64,000 nucleotides of DNA from Peromyscus leucopus (GCF_004664715.2 NC_051072.1:37882142-37946141), one strand, 5' to 3'; shown: positions 45,810 through 57,617, numbered from the stretch's first letter. Notes: generated from the letters alone by a model not told the origin. Numbers and translations are program-made.

Positions 45810-46640
45810 CAAAAGAAAATAAATGAGAATTTGGTGTGAGTCTTGGACCTGAGAACAGAAGACAAGAGCCCTTCTGCTCCCATTCTGGTGAAGTCTCTTC
45901 ACTTTTTATTTTTCTTTACAAATTCCTTCCTCTGTATGCTTTCGTCTTGAATAGATTTTCATTGATGTATGTTCGGTTGTTTTTATATGCTGATATTTTC
46001 TTCCAGAGAACCTACTAAATGGCATTGAAAATAATTTTCATCTCCAGAGTTACATTTTATTCCTCTTTATATGTTTGCCCATTGTGTTTTTCTTAACTGT
46101 GCCTGTGCTTATGCGTCCTTGACAAACTTTTATGTTTGCAACATTTTTTTAATGTGCTCCTGACAATTTTACCAACTCTGTCATTTCTGGATCTGTTTCT
46201 TTGGATACAATATGCTTCTCCTCCTCCCCCTCCGCCTTCTCCTCTTTCTCCTTCTCCTCCCACTTTTCCCCTTTCCCTCCCTCCCCCTCATCCTTTCCTT
46301 TCCCTCTCCCTTTCTCTCTCCCTCCTTCTTCCCCTCCTCCCTCCTCCCCCTCATCTTCCCCTCCTCCTCCTCTCCCTCTTCCTCTCCTCCTTCATATTCT
46401 AGTGTTTTTTTTTCTGGGTACCAGACATTGTGAATTTTAATTGAATTTTAATTCATGGTTGCTAGATTCTGTGTTCTTCTCTGAAGAGCGTTAAAACATT
46501 TTCCTGTAGAAAATTGTTAGCTGCGGATCCAATCCATCTTTTTGGGATCTATTTCTAAGCTCTTTGAGGGTGGGTCTAAGGCAGCTTGATTTTGGAAATG
46601 ATCCCTTTGCACTTAAATTTTTATTTTAATTTTTCTGAGA
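45810..46640 (-). mobile_element. LINE-1/HAL1 relic, antisense, with pyrimidine-rich tract
   Basis: tgtcatttctggatctgttt, then a CTCC-rich tract (46209-46400), ctgggtaccagacattgtg, aattttaattg, ggttgctagattctgtgttc. This follows the antisense 5' part of HAL1/L1M, where a CT-rich patch and 'gccagacattgtgaattt' are natural. Pro/Leu/Ser-rich frames here are translated repeat. Confidence 0.65.
46209..46400. repeat. Pyrimidine-rich (CTCC)n-like tract
   Basis: About 190 bases almost free of purines on the plus strand, with degenerate CTC/CTT/CCT units. Confidence 0.95.
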
Positions 46641-47745
46641 TTGTAATTATATAATTTCCCCCTTCTCCTTTCTCACTCCAACTCCTCCCACGAACCCCTC
46701 ACTTCCAAAAAATTATTTTTGAGATTATAATTTAATTACATTTCTCCTTCCCTTTCCTCCCTCCAAATCTTCCCATATAGCCCTTTCTTTGTCTTTCATG
46801 TCCAAATAGATGCATGAAATTCATAATACCTTTTCTTTAATTTTTCATATGTATATTATATATATATATTATATATATATATATATCTTACACAAAAAAA
46901 ACACACACACATATATATATATAATCTGATACATATATATGTATGTGTATGTGTGTGTGTATGTGTGTCTCAGTGTTGTCTTCCCCAAGGAAGACTGTTT
47001 CTCTCATTCTCAGCATTCCTTAGTTGCCCGTAGTTTTTGTCTAGGGTTGAGAGCCCCTGAGCCTCCTGAGCATCCCCCCTTCCACATTAGCATGTCTCTT
47101 GGTGTCCTCCTTGTTTAGGTCATGTTTAAGAAGCCATGTTCAGGAGATATTATGGGTCTATCTTCTGACATTTCTAGGCAACACAATCACACGGCAAACT
47201 CCCTGATCCTTTGGCTCTTACAATCATTCTGTTCCCTCTTCCTCAGTGAATCCTGAGCCTTAAGTTCAAGAGGTTTTTTGTTTTTTTGTTTTTTTATTTT
47301 TTATTTTTTTGTAGATTTATCCATTGGGACTGGGCTCCACAACTCAGAAATTTGATTGATTGTCGTCTTTTATAATGGTCTTCATTCGTTGCAAAGAGAC
47401 ATTTCCTTGATAAGGAGTAAGGGCTATACTTATCTATGGGTATAAAGACAATGTTCAGAATGTAGTTAGGGATTATGCTGGTTTAGTAAAGTGCAGTTTG
47501 TAGGTTCTCTTCCAAGATCCATGACTTCACTAGCCCTTGGTAGTTGGCTTGGTTTCTTGTACCAGGCATAATTTTTCTTTGGTGAGCAGGCCTTATGTTC
47601 AATTAGAGAACTGTTGGTTACCACCATGGGGTTATCATAATATAATGGTTCTTGTTGTGGTTCATGCCTGTCACAGCTGGGTAGCAATGTTGATTGCTTC
47701 CCTCCTTTGGAAGTTTGCATGGCACCTTTTAATACCATGAATGTT
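46640..47745 (-). mobile_element. Rodent LINE-1 3'-region relic
   Basis: tttgagattataatttaatt, ccaaggaagactgtttctct, cattcctcagttgcc-like text, cacattagcatgtctcttgg, ggctcttacaatcattctg, tccattgggactgggctcc, tatgctggtttagtaaagtg, gccctggtagttggc-like text, tggttaccaccatggggtt. I know this order from a very common rodent repeat that I take to be a LINE-1 3' region; strand and subfamily are uncertain. An AT/TG tract lies at about 46855-46970. Confidence 0.6.
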
Positions 47746-48149
47746 AGTCCTCTACTTTAAAAGTCAGTTATCTCAATCCTCACATCCTTTCAAACAGAAC
47801 TTTTAATTTTGTACTGTCACCCAAAGTGTTTATTTTTTTTGGTCTTTATGCTATTTTAGTGGGTGGAACCAATAACTCACCAGCTTGTTTAATTCAAAAA
47901 TCTAAAAGTTGTATCACTTCATTTCTCCCCTTCACATCTCATATTCAACTCACTGGTAGACCAATTTCTTTTTTCTTCTAAAATATACCACATTCCTAGC
48001 TAGTTCTTGCCTTTGCAATTTAGTATTTTGCCAATAGAAAAAACATTCATAATTTCTTTTCTTCCAACTTTGTTCCTCTTTTATTCATTCTATGTACAAT
48101 GGAAGGTAATGTCATGTAAAGTATAAACACCCTCATGTTATTACTGTTA
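47746..48149. other. Unannotated AT-rich DNA
   Basis: No repeat or gene recognised. Confidence 0.35.
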
Positions 48150-48425
48150 TTATTAGTGTGTGTGTGTTCCCATGAAGCCATGCATGTGCTACAGCATGCA
48201 TGTGGAGGTCAGGAACAGCTTTTAGATGTCAGTTCTCTCATTCTACCTTGTTGAAGCAAGGTTTTCTTGTTTCTGCTTCACCAAGTACTCCATGTTGGTT
48301 GGACCATGAACAGCAGATTTCTCCTGTCTCCATTGCCCATAGGAGCGCGGACACCTGGATTACAGGTGCCGTCACCTCATCCAGCTTTTTATTGTGAGTT
48401 CTGAAGTGATCAGGTTTGTGCAGCA
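48150..48425 (-). repeat. B4-type SINE, antisense
   Basis: gcatgtggaggtcaggaaca, tcagttctctcattctacct, tggattacaggtgccgtcac, tccagctttttattgtgagt, tctgaagtgatcaggtttg: antisense B4 composite, diverged. Confidence 0.7.
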
Positions 48426-48439
48426 AACAATTCTACAGG

Positions 48440-49065
48440 CCGACCCATCCTGCCAGACCCTACTTAAGGTCTGCTATTTAAGAATGTTGATGGCTTGCTC
48501 TGACTCAGAGTAAAATTCGGACTCCTAACTGTAGCCAGGGAAGCTCTACATGAGCTAGCTCTGTCTGTCCCAGCAGCTTTGTGCCCCATCATTATTTTCG
48601 CTGTTCACCATGCTCTGGCTGCAGTTTTCCCTGCAGTGTCTCTGGAGCCATTGTTATACCATATGTGTCTTAGTTACTGTTCTAGTCACACCTCCTTCAC
48701 ACCTCCTAACCATTTCCAAACAGGTCATCAACCAGGGACAAAGCCTGTGGAGACATTCTCATTAAAACCACCACAATATGCACATGCATTTTCTTTCCTA
48801 GAGTGTACTTTTTACATTTTTCTTTAATAATAATAATATGTCCTCCCCCAGGATTTTTGTCCATGAACTACGTCTAAGAAAACTCCCTTGATTCATTGTG
48901 ATATTCTTATTAGTCTCTGTTTGTTTCCTGTATGAACTTATCACTTTGTAGTCTGAAATTTAAAATTTTTATGCATTTGTTATTTGTTTTGCCCTTCTTC
49001 ATCTTTAAACCACATTCTCCATGAGAACGGAGACTGCCTTGTCAAGCTTGCTTATTGGTAGTTTT
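48440..49065 (+). mobile_element. LINE-2 relic, split by a short ORR1-like LTR
   Basis: aaaattcggactcctaactg, ctctacatgagctagctct, accatgctctggctgcagtt, then after the insert aaaactcccttgattcattg, aacttatcactttgtagtc, attctccatgagaacggaga. These follow the L2 3' region on both sides of the insertion at 48666-48775. Confidence 0.8.
48666..48775 (-). mobile_element. Internally deleted ORR1-like LTR
   Basis: Starts TGTCTTAGTTACTG and ends CATTAAAACCACCACA, only 110 bp. Flanked by a perfect 5 bp duplication ATATG (48661-48665 and 48776-48780). The full-length relatives in this window are about 360 bp, so most of the interior is gone while both ends remain. Confidence 0.9.
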
Positions 49066-50132
49066 CTATCCTACTGAGGTGCTTGGCTCGGCCAACATCC
49101 AGGCTTCTTTCCTGGAGTCGGAATCCTAATCACAGAACTTAAAGGGGGAACCAAACAGAGGTGGGTCTCCTCATCAAGCCGAGGAGATCAGTATCTTAGA
49201 TCACAGGACCCAAGGTTACCAAAATTGGTTTGTTAAACTAATATATGAAATCAATATAGAGAAGAAAAACAAAATAAGTGAAAATATGAGAGGTTTACCT
49301 CTCATAAGGTAAAACAGAACCATAATGTAATACACATTAGGTTTTAGCAAGTATCTGTCTTCAAATACGTTGAGTCAGTGAAACTCAGCAGCAGTCTTTA
49401 ATGTATGTTGTTTCCTTTTCTCCGTTGGAGAACCTTAGCTCGGGGACTCCATTTTATTTCATCTTATGTCGTGAGATTTCATCGTGACTGATCCTAGAGT
49501 GACAAGTCTGTGTCTGGAGTGCCGAAACAAAACACTCACGTCTTAATTACACTTCTCTTTTCCTTAGAAAGACAAGGGCTGTGTCCTGTGTCAAAACTCT
49601 CTTAGGTTGGAAGTGTAGCTCAGTGGGAGTTTGCCAAGTATGTGCAAGGCCCTTGCCTCCGCCGAGTCCTGTGACACGAAAGGAAATGTCACAAACCAAG
49701 TGTCTTCACTAGTGTTTGTGGGTGAGCCATTTCATTATAGTTTACGTGTGGAATTCAGGGCTTTAGAAAGTTCCTTAAGGCTTTCAGATGTCATCCTGTG
49801 CTACATCGTACAAATATAGAACGTACCTCATCTTAGACACTTTATTTATATCTCACTCATAAACATGTGCTTGTATAGATGTGTTGTAGAGCTGTTCTAG
49901 CTCATTGAAAGTGGAGGAGTTGTAGGTATAAAAAAACTAGTTTTTAGTAAAGATAGTAAGATTCTTTCTCCCTTTCTTTCTCACACTGTCTGTCTGTCTT
50001 CTCTATTTCTTCTTAAGTCATGGTGTTTCTAAAATTGATGACATTATCATTATCTGTTCTTTGAGATAATCTATTTCTAATTCTTTTAATTTCGTTGTTT
50101 CTTTAAAGAGGGGGTAATTTGCTTAGCACTCG
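49066..50132. other. Unannotated stretch
   Basis: Mostly unrecognised. An ID-like tRNA-derived piece lies at 49607-49690. Confidence 0.4.
49607..49690 (+). repeat. ID-like SINE fragment
   Basis: gttggaagtgtagctcagtg, ggagtttgccaagtatgtgc, aaggcccttgcctccgcc: ID/tRNA-like head, without a clear A-rich tail. Confidence 0.6.
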
Positions 50133-50141
50133 AAAGATTCC

Positions 50142-50290
50142 CTGCCCTTGCTGACTCCCAATGGGAGGCCTTACCTTCTTGTAGGAGGGAATGGGGAGTG
50201 GGTTGTGGGGGGAGGCTAGAGGGGCAGCAGGAGGGAAGAGGAGGATCTGTGATTGGTATGTAAAATGAATAAAAAAATTTCATAAAAAAA
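50142..50290 (+). mobile_element. 5'-truncated rodent LINE-1 insertion
   Basis: Only the LINE-1 3' end is present: ctgcccttgctgactcccaa, tgggaggccttaccttctt, gggaatggggagtgggttg, ttggtatgtaaaatgaataa, then AATAAA and a short A tail. Flanked by AAAGATTCC at 50133-50141 and again at 50289-50297, as expected for target-primed reverse transcription. Codes for nothing. Confidence 0.88.
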
Positions 50291-51179
50291 AGATTCCATG
50301 CACCATTCTAGAGTCTTTACAATGATAAATTTTAAGTCATATAAGTTACCATGTTAACTCTAATAATGATAATGTACTATTATTAGCCACAATTCTATAA
50401 ATGAAAAACTTGATGTTTAGAAAAAGTTAGTGGTGTATATATGCACATACATGTACAAGCTAGGGTTGGAACCTAGTTTTCTTACCACTCATTGAACAGG
50501 AAATTTTAATAACAATAATGTGGTCTTTATTTTATGGGGTTTGGTACAGTGATCAATGCCTGCTCTATACCCTGTTTGGAAAGGACAAGTTCTTGTAGTC
50601 AAGCATATCCCTTTCTGGCTTATGAGATAGGTGTTCCCCTGGTTTTCTAGTTGCAGCCTGGTGTATTTACACATTCCACCTTTGTTCATTTTTTTTCTCT
50701 TTCTTTTTCTTGAATAATGGGCTCCACAACATGAAGGTATCTTCATCAGACAGCTAATGTTTTTAAGTCAACAGACATGTTGCCACACTGGGGATTATAA
50801 AATATAAAATTGGCACTTATGTTTATTTAACAATGTTTATTGTCAGTACCAGCTATTAGCACAGTGCCAACCATAAGAGCACTGATGTGAGATGAGTTGC
50901 TAGACGCACTGGGATGGCTTTTGGATTGGAGGGCAATAAGGACCAAGATTTCATAAAAATAATATTTAAGAAATAGTATTATTTAAACAAACACCTTGGT
51001 ACAACATCAGATTACTGGGCAACATGAGCTAGCTCAGGAAAGCCGATGTCTACAAGAACAACTGGACTGCTTTTCATGAGGCACATGGAGAAAGGGGAGT
51101 CCAAGATGATGAAGTAAATGACCTATGGGCCTTCCAATAAACTGATAAAGGCTAAGTTAAAACTGAAGTCCTTTTGTTC

Positions 51180-51490
51180 TGTAATTTTCAATGATTTTTG
51201 TATTCTAATGAAATGAGTTTAATTTCAAGATTGCCTTGGATAGTCATGCTTGTCTTTTCAATTGATATTTAGGATCATTTATCAGAGTTTTCCAAGAATG
51301 AGTCTGTTAGAGTTTTAACATTGAGTTTATTGATTAATGTAGGCAAAATTGTCATCTTTATCAGGTTTTCCTATAATAAAGATTATTATATTATCACCTA
51401 CAAAGGTAATCTTAAATATTTCAATAGTGTCTTTATTTTGTTTTTAAAATCTTGTGTGTTTCATTATGGCTATTTCTATATTCTATAGTT
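51180..51490 (-). mobile_element. LINE-1 ORF2-like relic, antisense
   Basis: ttattgattaatgtaggcaa, aattgtcatctttatcagg, tcaatagtgtctttattttg resemble antisense LINE-1 ORF2. Diverged. Confidence 0.5.
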
Positions 51491-51499
51491 TGAATTATT

Positions 51500-51800
51500 T
51501 ACTAAAAATTGCACGTATTAAGAAGTCCAGCCAGGAAAGCAATTAGACTAACTGCAGATCTTAACCTCTCTCTCTGTTCCTCCAAGTTCAACCCCTCCCA
51601 GTCTCATCTCCAACTCGGGAGTGGACCACCTGCTGCGCCCTCCACTTCATCTCTGCCCCCATCTCCAATGGATTACATAGACTTTCTCCTTCGACCATTC
51701 CCCACCCCTCCCACATGTATCCCATAATCCCAGCCTCCAACTCCAGCAGGAATCTTCTGAGAACACATAAGCCACTCAGGCCAGAGAAGCAGGTAAGCTC
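51500..51800 (+). other. C-rich segment of unknown origin
   Basis: Clearly richer in C than the AT-rich flanks (ccctcccagtctcatctcc, gtggaccacctgctgcgccc). It ends in agaagcaggtaagc, a good splice-donor match at 51790-51797. Its phrases seem familiar from rodent repeats, but I cannot name the family. The 72-codon plus-strand frame within it is Pro/Ser-rich with no domain. Confidence 0.4.
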
Positions 51801-52029
51801 GCTGCTGGATCCTCATTCTCCTCTTCTCCTCCAATCCAATCCCCATGTCTCACCAAAGTCACTTTTGTTTATGTTGTGTTCTCTTTCTCTCCTTTTCTTC
51901 TCTCAACAACCTTGACTTAGATTTGCCTATTATCTTTCTAAATATTGAGTATTTGAGGACACTGGCCTTTTTTTCTCCCCACACTTTTTACATATATGTT
52001 CTGAAAATGTATTTTAAAAAATCTTTCAG

Positions 52030-52051
52030 AACTCATTTTTAAGGTTTATTT

Positions 52052-52098
<47 letters not shown>

Positions 52099-52272
52099 AT
52101 CCACTGTGTGAATGCATGTACATGTGCATGGCTGAATATGTGTATGTACTATACTATATGTATGCAGGTGTCCAGTTGATTTTGAGCCACCTAATGTAGG
52201 TGCTGGGAGAAGAACCCAGGTTCTCTGGAAGAGCAACATGTTCCCTTAACCACTGTGCTATCTGCTCAGCCT
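52030..52272 (-). repeat. B3-type SINE, antisense, with (GT)n
   Basis: (GT)20 at 52057-52097, then gtatgcaggtgtccagttga, ggtgctgggagaagaaccca, ggttctctggaagagcaaca, cttaaccactgtgctatctg: antisense B3/B2. Confidence 0.85.
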
Positions 52273-52279
52273 CTGAGAA

Positions 52280-52740
52280 TCTGCCTTTATCTGTGAATTT
52301 AACACATTCACATTTATTGTGGTTACTCATCTTGGGATTTACTTCTTGCAGCTGAAAGATGCTGTAGCTAACAGAATTTTGGCATTTATTTTTCAGTTTG
52401 TCTCAGTCATTTACTAGTTTAAGCTGTTGAAAAGTTTCTTACCCTCCTTCTGTGTACTGTTTTCATCTGTAAAACAATGCCATTTGAGAGAATAAAATGC
52501 CAAGCACAGTCCTCTGCACATGTAAGTGCTATAATACTTTATAACCAACTGTTAGCTATTGTTGTTTTTCTTTCTGTTTTATAGACTTTTCATTTGTTCT
52601 TTCCCATACCTACATTTCATTGTATCTACTGCATTTTCTTTATTCCTCTGTTCTTCACCTACAAATAAAACAAAGTTTAGATGTTATTTTCTACCTTTTC
52701 CCTCTAGATAATAAGTCACCTGAATATTAAATATTATAAC
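52280..52740 (-). mobile_element. LINE-1 relic antisense, surrounding a MIR
   Basis: aacacattcacatttattgt (52300) and gttttatagacttttcattt (52577) look like antisense LINE-1 ORF2. Between them, at about 52395-52570, is a MIR in sense (cttctgtgtactgttttcat, ctgtaaaacaatgcc, agtgctataatactt). The MIR call is firmer than the LINE-1 call. Confidence 0.45.
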
Positions 52741-52745
52741 TATCC

Positions 52746-53115
52746 TGTCCTTGTTTGCTTTCTGTTGCTGTGATGAGCACCGTAAGCAAAAGCAACTTGG
52801 GGAGCAAAGGGTTTATTTCATCTTGTAGCTGTAGTCCACGTGGAAAGAAGTCAGAGCAGGAACCCAGAGGCAGGAACTGAAGCAAAAGCCATGGAGACAT
52901 ACTGCTTTCTGGCTTACTTCTATTGGCTCTCTTAGCCTGCTTTCTGAAACAACCTAGGGCCATCTGTCCAGAGGTAATACCACACATAGTGAGCTGGGCT
53001 CTTTTGCATCAATCATTAATCAAAAAGTACCCCCACAGACTTGCTACTGGCCAATCTGATGGAAGCATTTTATCTGTGAAAGTTCCCACTTCCCAGACGT
53101 CAAGTTCATACACAT
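52746..53115 (-). mobile_element. Rodent MaLR-like LTR, antisense
   Basis: tgtccttgtttgctttctgt, gcaaaagcaacttggggagc, aaagggtttatttcatctt, ctgctttctggcttacttct, cagcctgctttc-like text, tgagctgggctcttttgca, tcaatcattaatcaaaaagt: same LTR type as 43039-44347, complete but for a degraded right end. No target duplication established. Confidence 0.85.
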
Positions 53116-53364
53116 AGAAGCTTCCACCTATGGCATCATCTCACCCTTGTTTTTTTATACTATTTGTCATGTATTTTAGTACTGACTAACCGTATCGACC
53201 TGATTAGTCTTACATTTATTTTTATGTACTAAATATACAACTTAAATTTGTTAAAAATGGTTGCTAATTCTGGTGCTCATCCTTTTTCTAACATTCCCTT
53301 CTCATGCATTCCATTTCCTTCCTTATGGATATGCATCTTCAGATATCTCTTTCATAATGTGTTT

Positions 53365-53610
53365 CTTAGTTATAAGGCTTTGTTTTTGAGGCAGAGATTA
53401 TCACTGAATCTGGATCTTGTAGTCCTAGCAAGACTGGCTGTACAGGGACACCCCAGCATCTGTTGGTCTTTGCTTCTGTCTCCTTAACATTGGGATTACT
53501 AATGTCACCATCATGCCAGACTTTTATGTGGGTTTAGAGGTACAAACTCAGACACTCATGTTTGAGCAGCAAGCTCTTGAGCCTTGGGCTGCCTCCATAG
53601 CCCTACATAC
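53365..53610 (-). repeat. B4-type SINE, antisense
   Basis: gtttttgaggcagagattat, ctgaatctggatcttgtag, ttgggattactaatgtcacc, tttatgtgggtttagaggta, caaactcagacactcatg, gcaagctcttgagcc: antisense B4. Confidence 0.75.
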
Positions 53611-54596
53611 TGAAATCTCTGGTGTAGTTTCCTACACTTTCTATGTCTTGGGGGAGAATAGTGTTTTATAGCTTGTGCTTGAGATACAGACTATCTTGGC
53701 TTGAATCTTCTATTTTCTCCATTCTTTACTATCTTAAGGATATCATATAGCTTCTTCACAGTACAGAGGAGACATGATTTGTATTGAGTTTAGAAGGACA
53801 TGAATATGTATTAGGTATCCTGTGAATGTTAGCTATCATATTATTTGCTATAGTGCAATAACTATGAAATGGTCTTGACTTGACTTTATAAATATAAATG
53901 GATTTGGATGTGATTTTGGAAAACAGGTAAACTTTAAAAATAAACCCAAATAGGAGGAAATATAAAAGAATGGGAGAGGTTACTTCTTAAAGTAGAAGAA
54001 ATAGTGTGTGCATAAAGAACAGACACTGTCAGAAACAGAGTGTGGGTGAGAAATGTAGTGGGTGGTGCCTGAGCCAAAACTCATATCTTCTCATTGCTTG
54101 CATGCCAGTACCTTTAATCCATTCCCTTCTAAACATACTGCACCTCTCCCTGGATGACTTTCTTTTCACTTAGATATCAAGAAAGTGGAATTCACTGACT
54201 TGGGAGCAGTTTTCAGCTTGCATGGGGCTGGATGTTACTCACTTTCCTAACTTTCAAATGTGGTGCTTTTGAGTTGAATTTAACCCACGTTCTCAGCAGA
54301 ACTGAGCAGCAGATCCATCTACTTCGCATCATATCCCTCTTTGCCACCCAGGTCCTACTTGGCTTTTCTGCTATCTATCCTTCTTTAAATCCTTTCAAGT
54401 GAGCTGCTGCTATCCTCATCAATTTTAGATGTCTTTTGAACTAAGAAGAGAAACAAAACATCTTGTACACCTGGAAAATTTGGAGGGATTGAGTATGTGT
54501 GCAAGAAGGGTACACCAAAGTGAATGACTTAGGAAGGCAAGGTTGTGAACAGTATCAAGAAGGTTGCCTAAGAAAGTAAAACCATGAGGACCCCAA
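53611..54596. other. Unannotated stretch
   Basis: No repeat or gene recognised. Confidence 0.4.
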
Positions 54597-55020
54597 GTAT
54601 TCCTTTACCACAGTGTCATGAGGTCATACTCTCACCACATCTTTGCAAGGCCATGCTCCATCACCTACCTCCATAAGGTCTCGCATGCTGTCTTTCTATA
54701 CCCTCATGAGGTTGAGTTCTCTTACCATAGCTTCACAGGGTATGCTCCTTTGACATACCTTGATAGCACCATTTTCTCTCCTACACCTTTATGAGTATAT
54801 ACTTCATAAACACAACTTTACAAGGTCATGCTCCCTTATCTAGCTTCACAAGGTCACGTGTGTGCTGTCTTTCTACGCTCTCACAAGGTTGTATTCTCTT
54901 ACCACAGCTTCACAGGATATGTTCCCTTACCATGCCTTCACAACATCATTTTCACTCCTAAGCCTTTATAAGGACATACTTCATAATCACATCTTCACAA
55001 GGTTATACTATCACACCAGT
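54597..55020 (+). repeat. Cryptic minisatellite, ~29 bp monomers in a 177 bp higher-order unit
   Basis: Monomers vary around cttcacaaggtcatgctcc plus a cttaccaca-like spacer. Six monomers make a unit that recurs at 177 bp: tctttctata at 54691 against tctttctacg at 54868; cttcacaggg at 54731 against cttcacagga at 54908; and cacaac at 54811 against cacatc at 54988. A little over two units are present. Frames across it (LTRLYSLTT...) are translated repeat. Confidence 0.88.
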
Positions 55021-55828
55021 CTGAGGGATTCATGTGAACATTCACTCTTCTTTCTTGTTATCTTGTGGTCCTTACAAATACTCACATGTTAGGGATTGAA
55101 TACACCCTTGCAGTGGTGCTGGCATGTTCAAGGTGTTATGGCTGTAGACTTTGGGGCCATCTAAAGTTGTGTCTGAAAAGGGTCATTATTGAATATTTTC
55201 AGGCCCAGGATAAAAATAATGTGCTCAATAAACAGTATTCATCCATTATTATATATGTCTTCAGTATGCTTTCAAGTAAATAAAGTTATGTAAACATATT
55301 CTCACTCCTCTGTTAGTTAAAAACATTTACTTGATCTTTTGGAACACAAAAGTAGGGAGGATAAAACCCATGTTCCCTATTTCTTACTGTTCTAAAATGC
55401 ACCTATTAACCTCAAATGAGAACAGAAATTCAAAGTAGAATTTTCAGGTGTTGGATAATTGGATTTTCTGAATTTTCTGTTCTATGTCTCTAGATAATTA
55501 TCTCTTTTGTTTTTCCATTACTTTATGCAGTCTTCTGATAAGCTGGTACAAACAAGACATGCTTGAAAGACGTTTACTGTTTCCTGCTTCTGAAATGTAA
55601 ATGCCCTAATGATTTGAAACTCTCCAATGTCTCCTTCCAAAGGGCTAGCAGAACATTGCAATTCTATTCATGCAAACCTCTCCCAGGCCCAGAACATGGT
55701 TTAGGATGCAATGAGATACATTATAAACAGCATGGTAGTAACGTGCTACTTAAAGCATCTAAGAACAAAACTTTTCATACAGGTTTAGAGTTTTTCCAAG
55801 GAGCCTTACTTATTTTTAAATTTTATAT

Positions 55829-55867
<39 letters not shown>

Positions 55868-57228
55868 TAGATGAATGCTATTGGTAGGTGGGGGCTTATT
55901 ATGAGCTTGACATTCTTTGCTTCTGATTGATAAGTAAGTTTTCTCATATTTCAGGAAGACATAAAAATTCCCCTTTTTGTATTGTTTTCCTAATTGGAAC
56001 AGATACAGAACTTTCCAAAGTAGAAGGTAAACCAGATGTCTTCCTAGAATCCTTGGCATGGCCCGTGAGAAAATAGCTTTGTGTATCAATGGCTATAGCA
56101 AAATATAATGCATAATCATTTCTCTAGTCATATATGATAATGTCTAGAAGGGCTCTTAGAGGTTATCAGACTAGATCTTATACATGAAGAATCTAAGGTA
56201 CCACAGGATTCTAGTCTGTTGGCTCCTACCAACAGTGTCCTTTACATATCACAGAAAAGTTTGTACATCTAAACATTGCCTTGGAGAGTTTATTTTCTTT
56301 GTCCAGATTCGAAGGAAAAATAAAGCGACTCATTCAAGTCTCTATAATATACAGGACAACATTTAAGACACAAAATGATGTACATATCCACCCATAGCTC
56401 AATGACTCAAGCTCTTCTAACTAGGCTTAATTCTTCAAAGATTCCACAACTTTCTAGCAGTGCCTTTCTGGGGACAAGGCTAATCACGATTGTCTCTTGG
56501 GAATGCTCAGAACATACACAATTCAACCAGCTGGTATTTGTTCCTGTCTATGTTCCAACTACTTGATTCCTAATATACAGAAATCAAATATCTATCAGTA
56601 TCTGAACTCACTTTTCTAACTTTCAGATCAAATAGATTCAATGAACAAGATGACTTTAATTTGAAGCAGTCTAAATTTTGGAAGATTCTGCATCTAACAA
56701 TCATTGAATAAATGGGTTTCAAGGAATAGCAAAGATCACCTCATTTAATTCTGTATTTTGGAGGAAACCATTCAGTAATCATTACATTCAATCACACTTG
56801 CCTTCCCAATCTTGGGCACAAGGAACCATTGTCTAGAAGGTCTAGGGTGTCAGCCACTGGTGAATACCGAGGTTGGTTGGCTTAGGTGACCTATTTCTGT
56901 TAATGCCTTCCTTGATGCTACTCCAATTATTATTATCTATAAAGTTTTCAGTGGTGGATCAAAGGCTATTTTAGCCCTAACTTGCCTGGATTTGTTCTTG
57001 TTTGCTGCTCTTTGTCTTCTCTAATACTCACCCTCTTCACTTCTCTTTGAAACTACCAGATAATTTCTCCTGTTTGTTTCATTAGTAGATACTTTTTGAT
57101 TTCATCTCTTTTGTGTTAATATTTTTATGCTGTTCTCTTTTTATACTTCTTCCTGTTATACTCTTACACATCCTAAAACTACTAAGTATCTTTTTGGACA
57201 ACATAGTTTTATGAATGTATTATATCAG
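55021..57228. other. Unannotated stretch with a (TTTA)n array
   Basis: About 2.2 kb. Apart from a TTTA tetranucleotide array at 55826-55869, I recognise no repeat and no gene. AT-rich. Confidence 0.4.
55826..55869. repeat. (TTTA)n microsatellite
   Basis: About eleven TTTA units. The LFIYLFIY frame is its translation. Confidence 0.98.
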
Positions 57229-57617
57229 TGCTGTGGGATGGTCTGTATGTCAAATTACTCTGATTGGTCAATAAACAAAACACTGATTGGCCAGTGGCCA
57301 GGCAGGAAGTTTAGGCGGGACTAACAGAGAGGAGAAAAGAAAGAACAGGAAGGCAGTGGAGTCACTGCCAGCCGCCGCCGCCATGATAAGCAGCATGTGA
57401 AGATGCCAGTAAGCCATGAGCCACGTGGTAAGGTATAGATTTATGGAAATGGATTAATTTAAGCTATAAGAACAGTTAGCAAGAAGCCTGCCATGGCCAT
57501 ACAGTTTGTAAGCAATATAAGTCTCTGTGTTTACTTGGTTGGGTCTGAGCGGCTGTGGGACTGGCGGGTGACACAGATTTGTCCTGACTGTGGGCAAGGC
57601 GGAAAACTCTAGTTTCA
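57229..57617 (+). mobile_element. Solo LTR, copy 2 of the 1915 family
   Basis: Runs from TGCTGTGGGATGG to CTCTAGTTTCA, flanked by ATATCAG (57222-57228) and ATATCAG (57618-57624), a perfect 7-base duplication (6 is usual, so one base may match by chance). Two intact ATTGG boxes lie at 57263-57267 and 57286-57290, 23 bp apart. Over the 3' 230 bp I count about ten differences from copy 1. No viral genes flank it. Same orientation as copy 1, about 55 kb away. Confidence 0.92.

Noticed and set aside
46136..46440. Three overlapping Pro/Ser/Leu-rich frames resembling a low-complexity protein
   Set aside because: A pyrimidine-rich tract stays open in all frames; it lies within a LINE-1/HAL1 relic.
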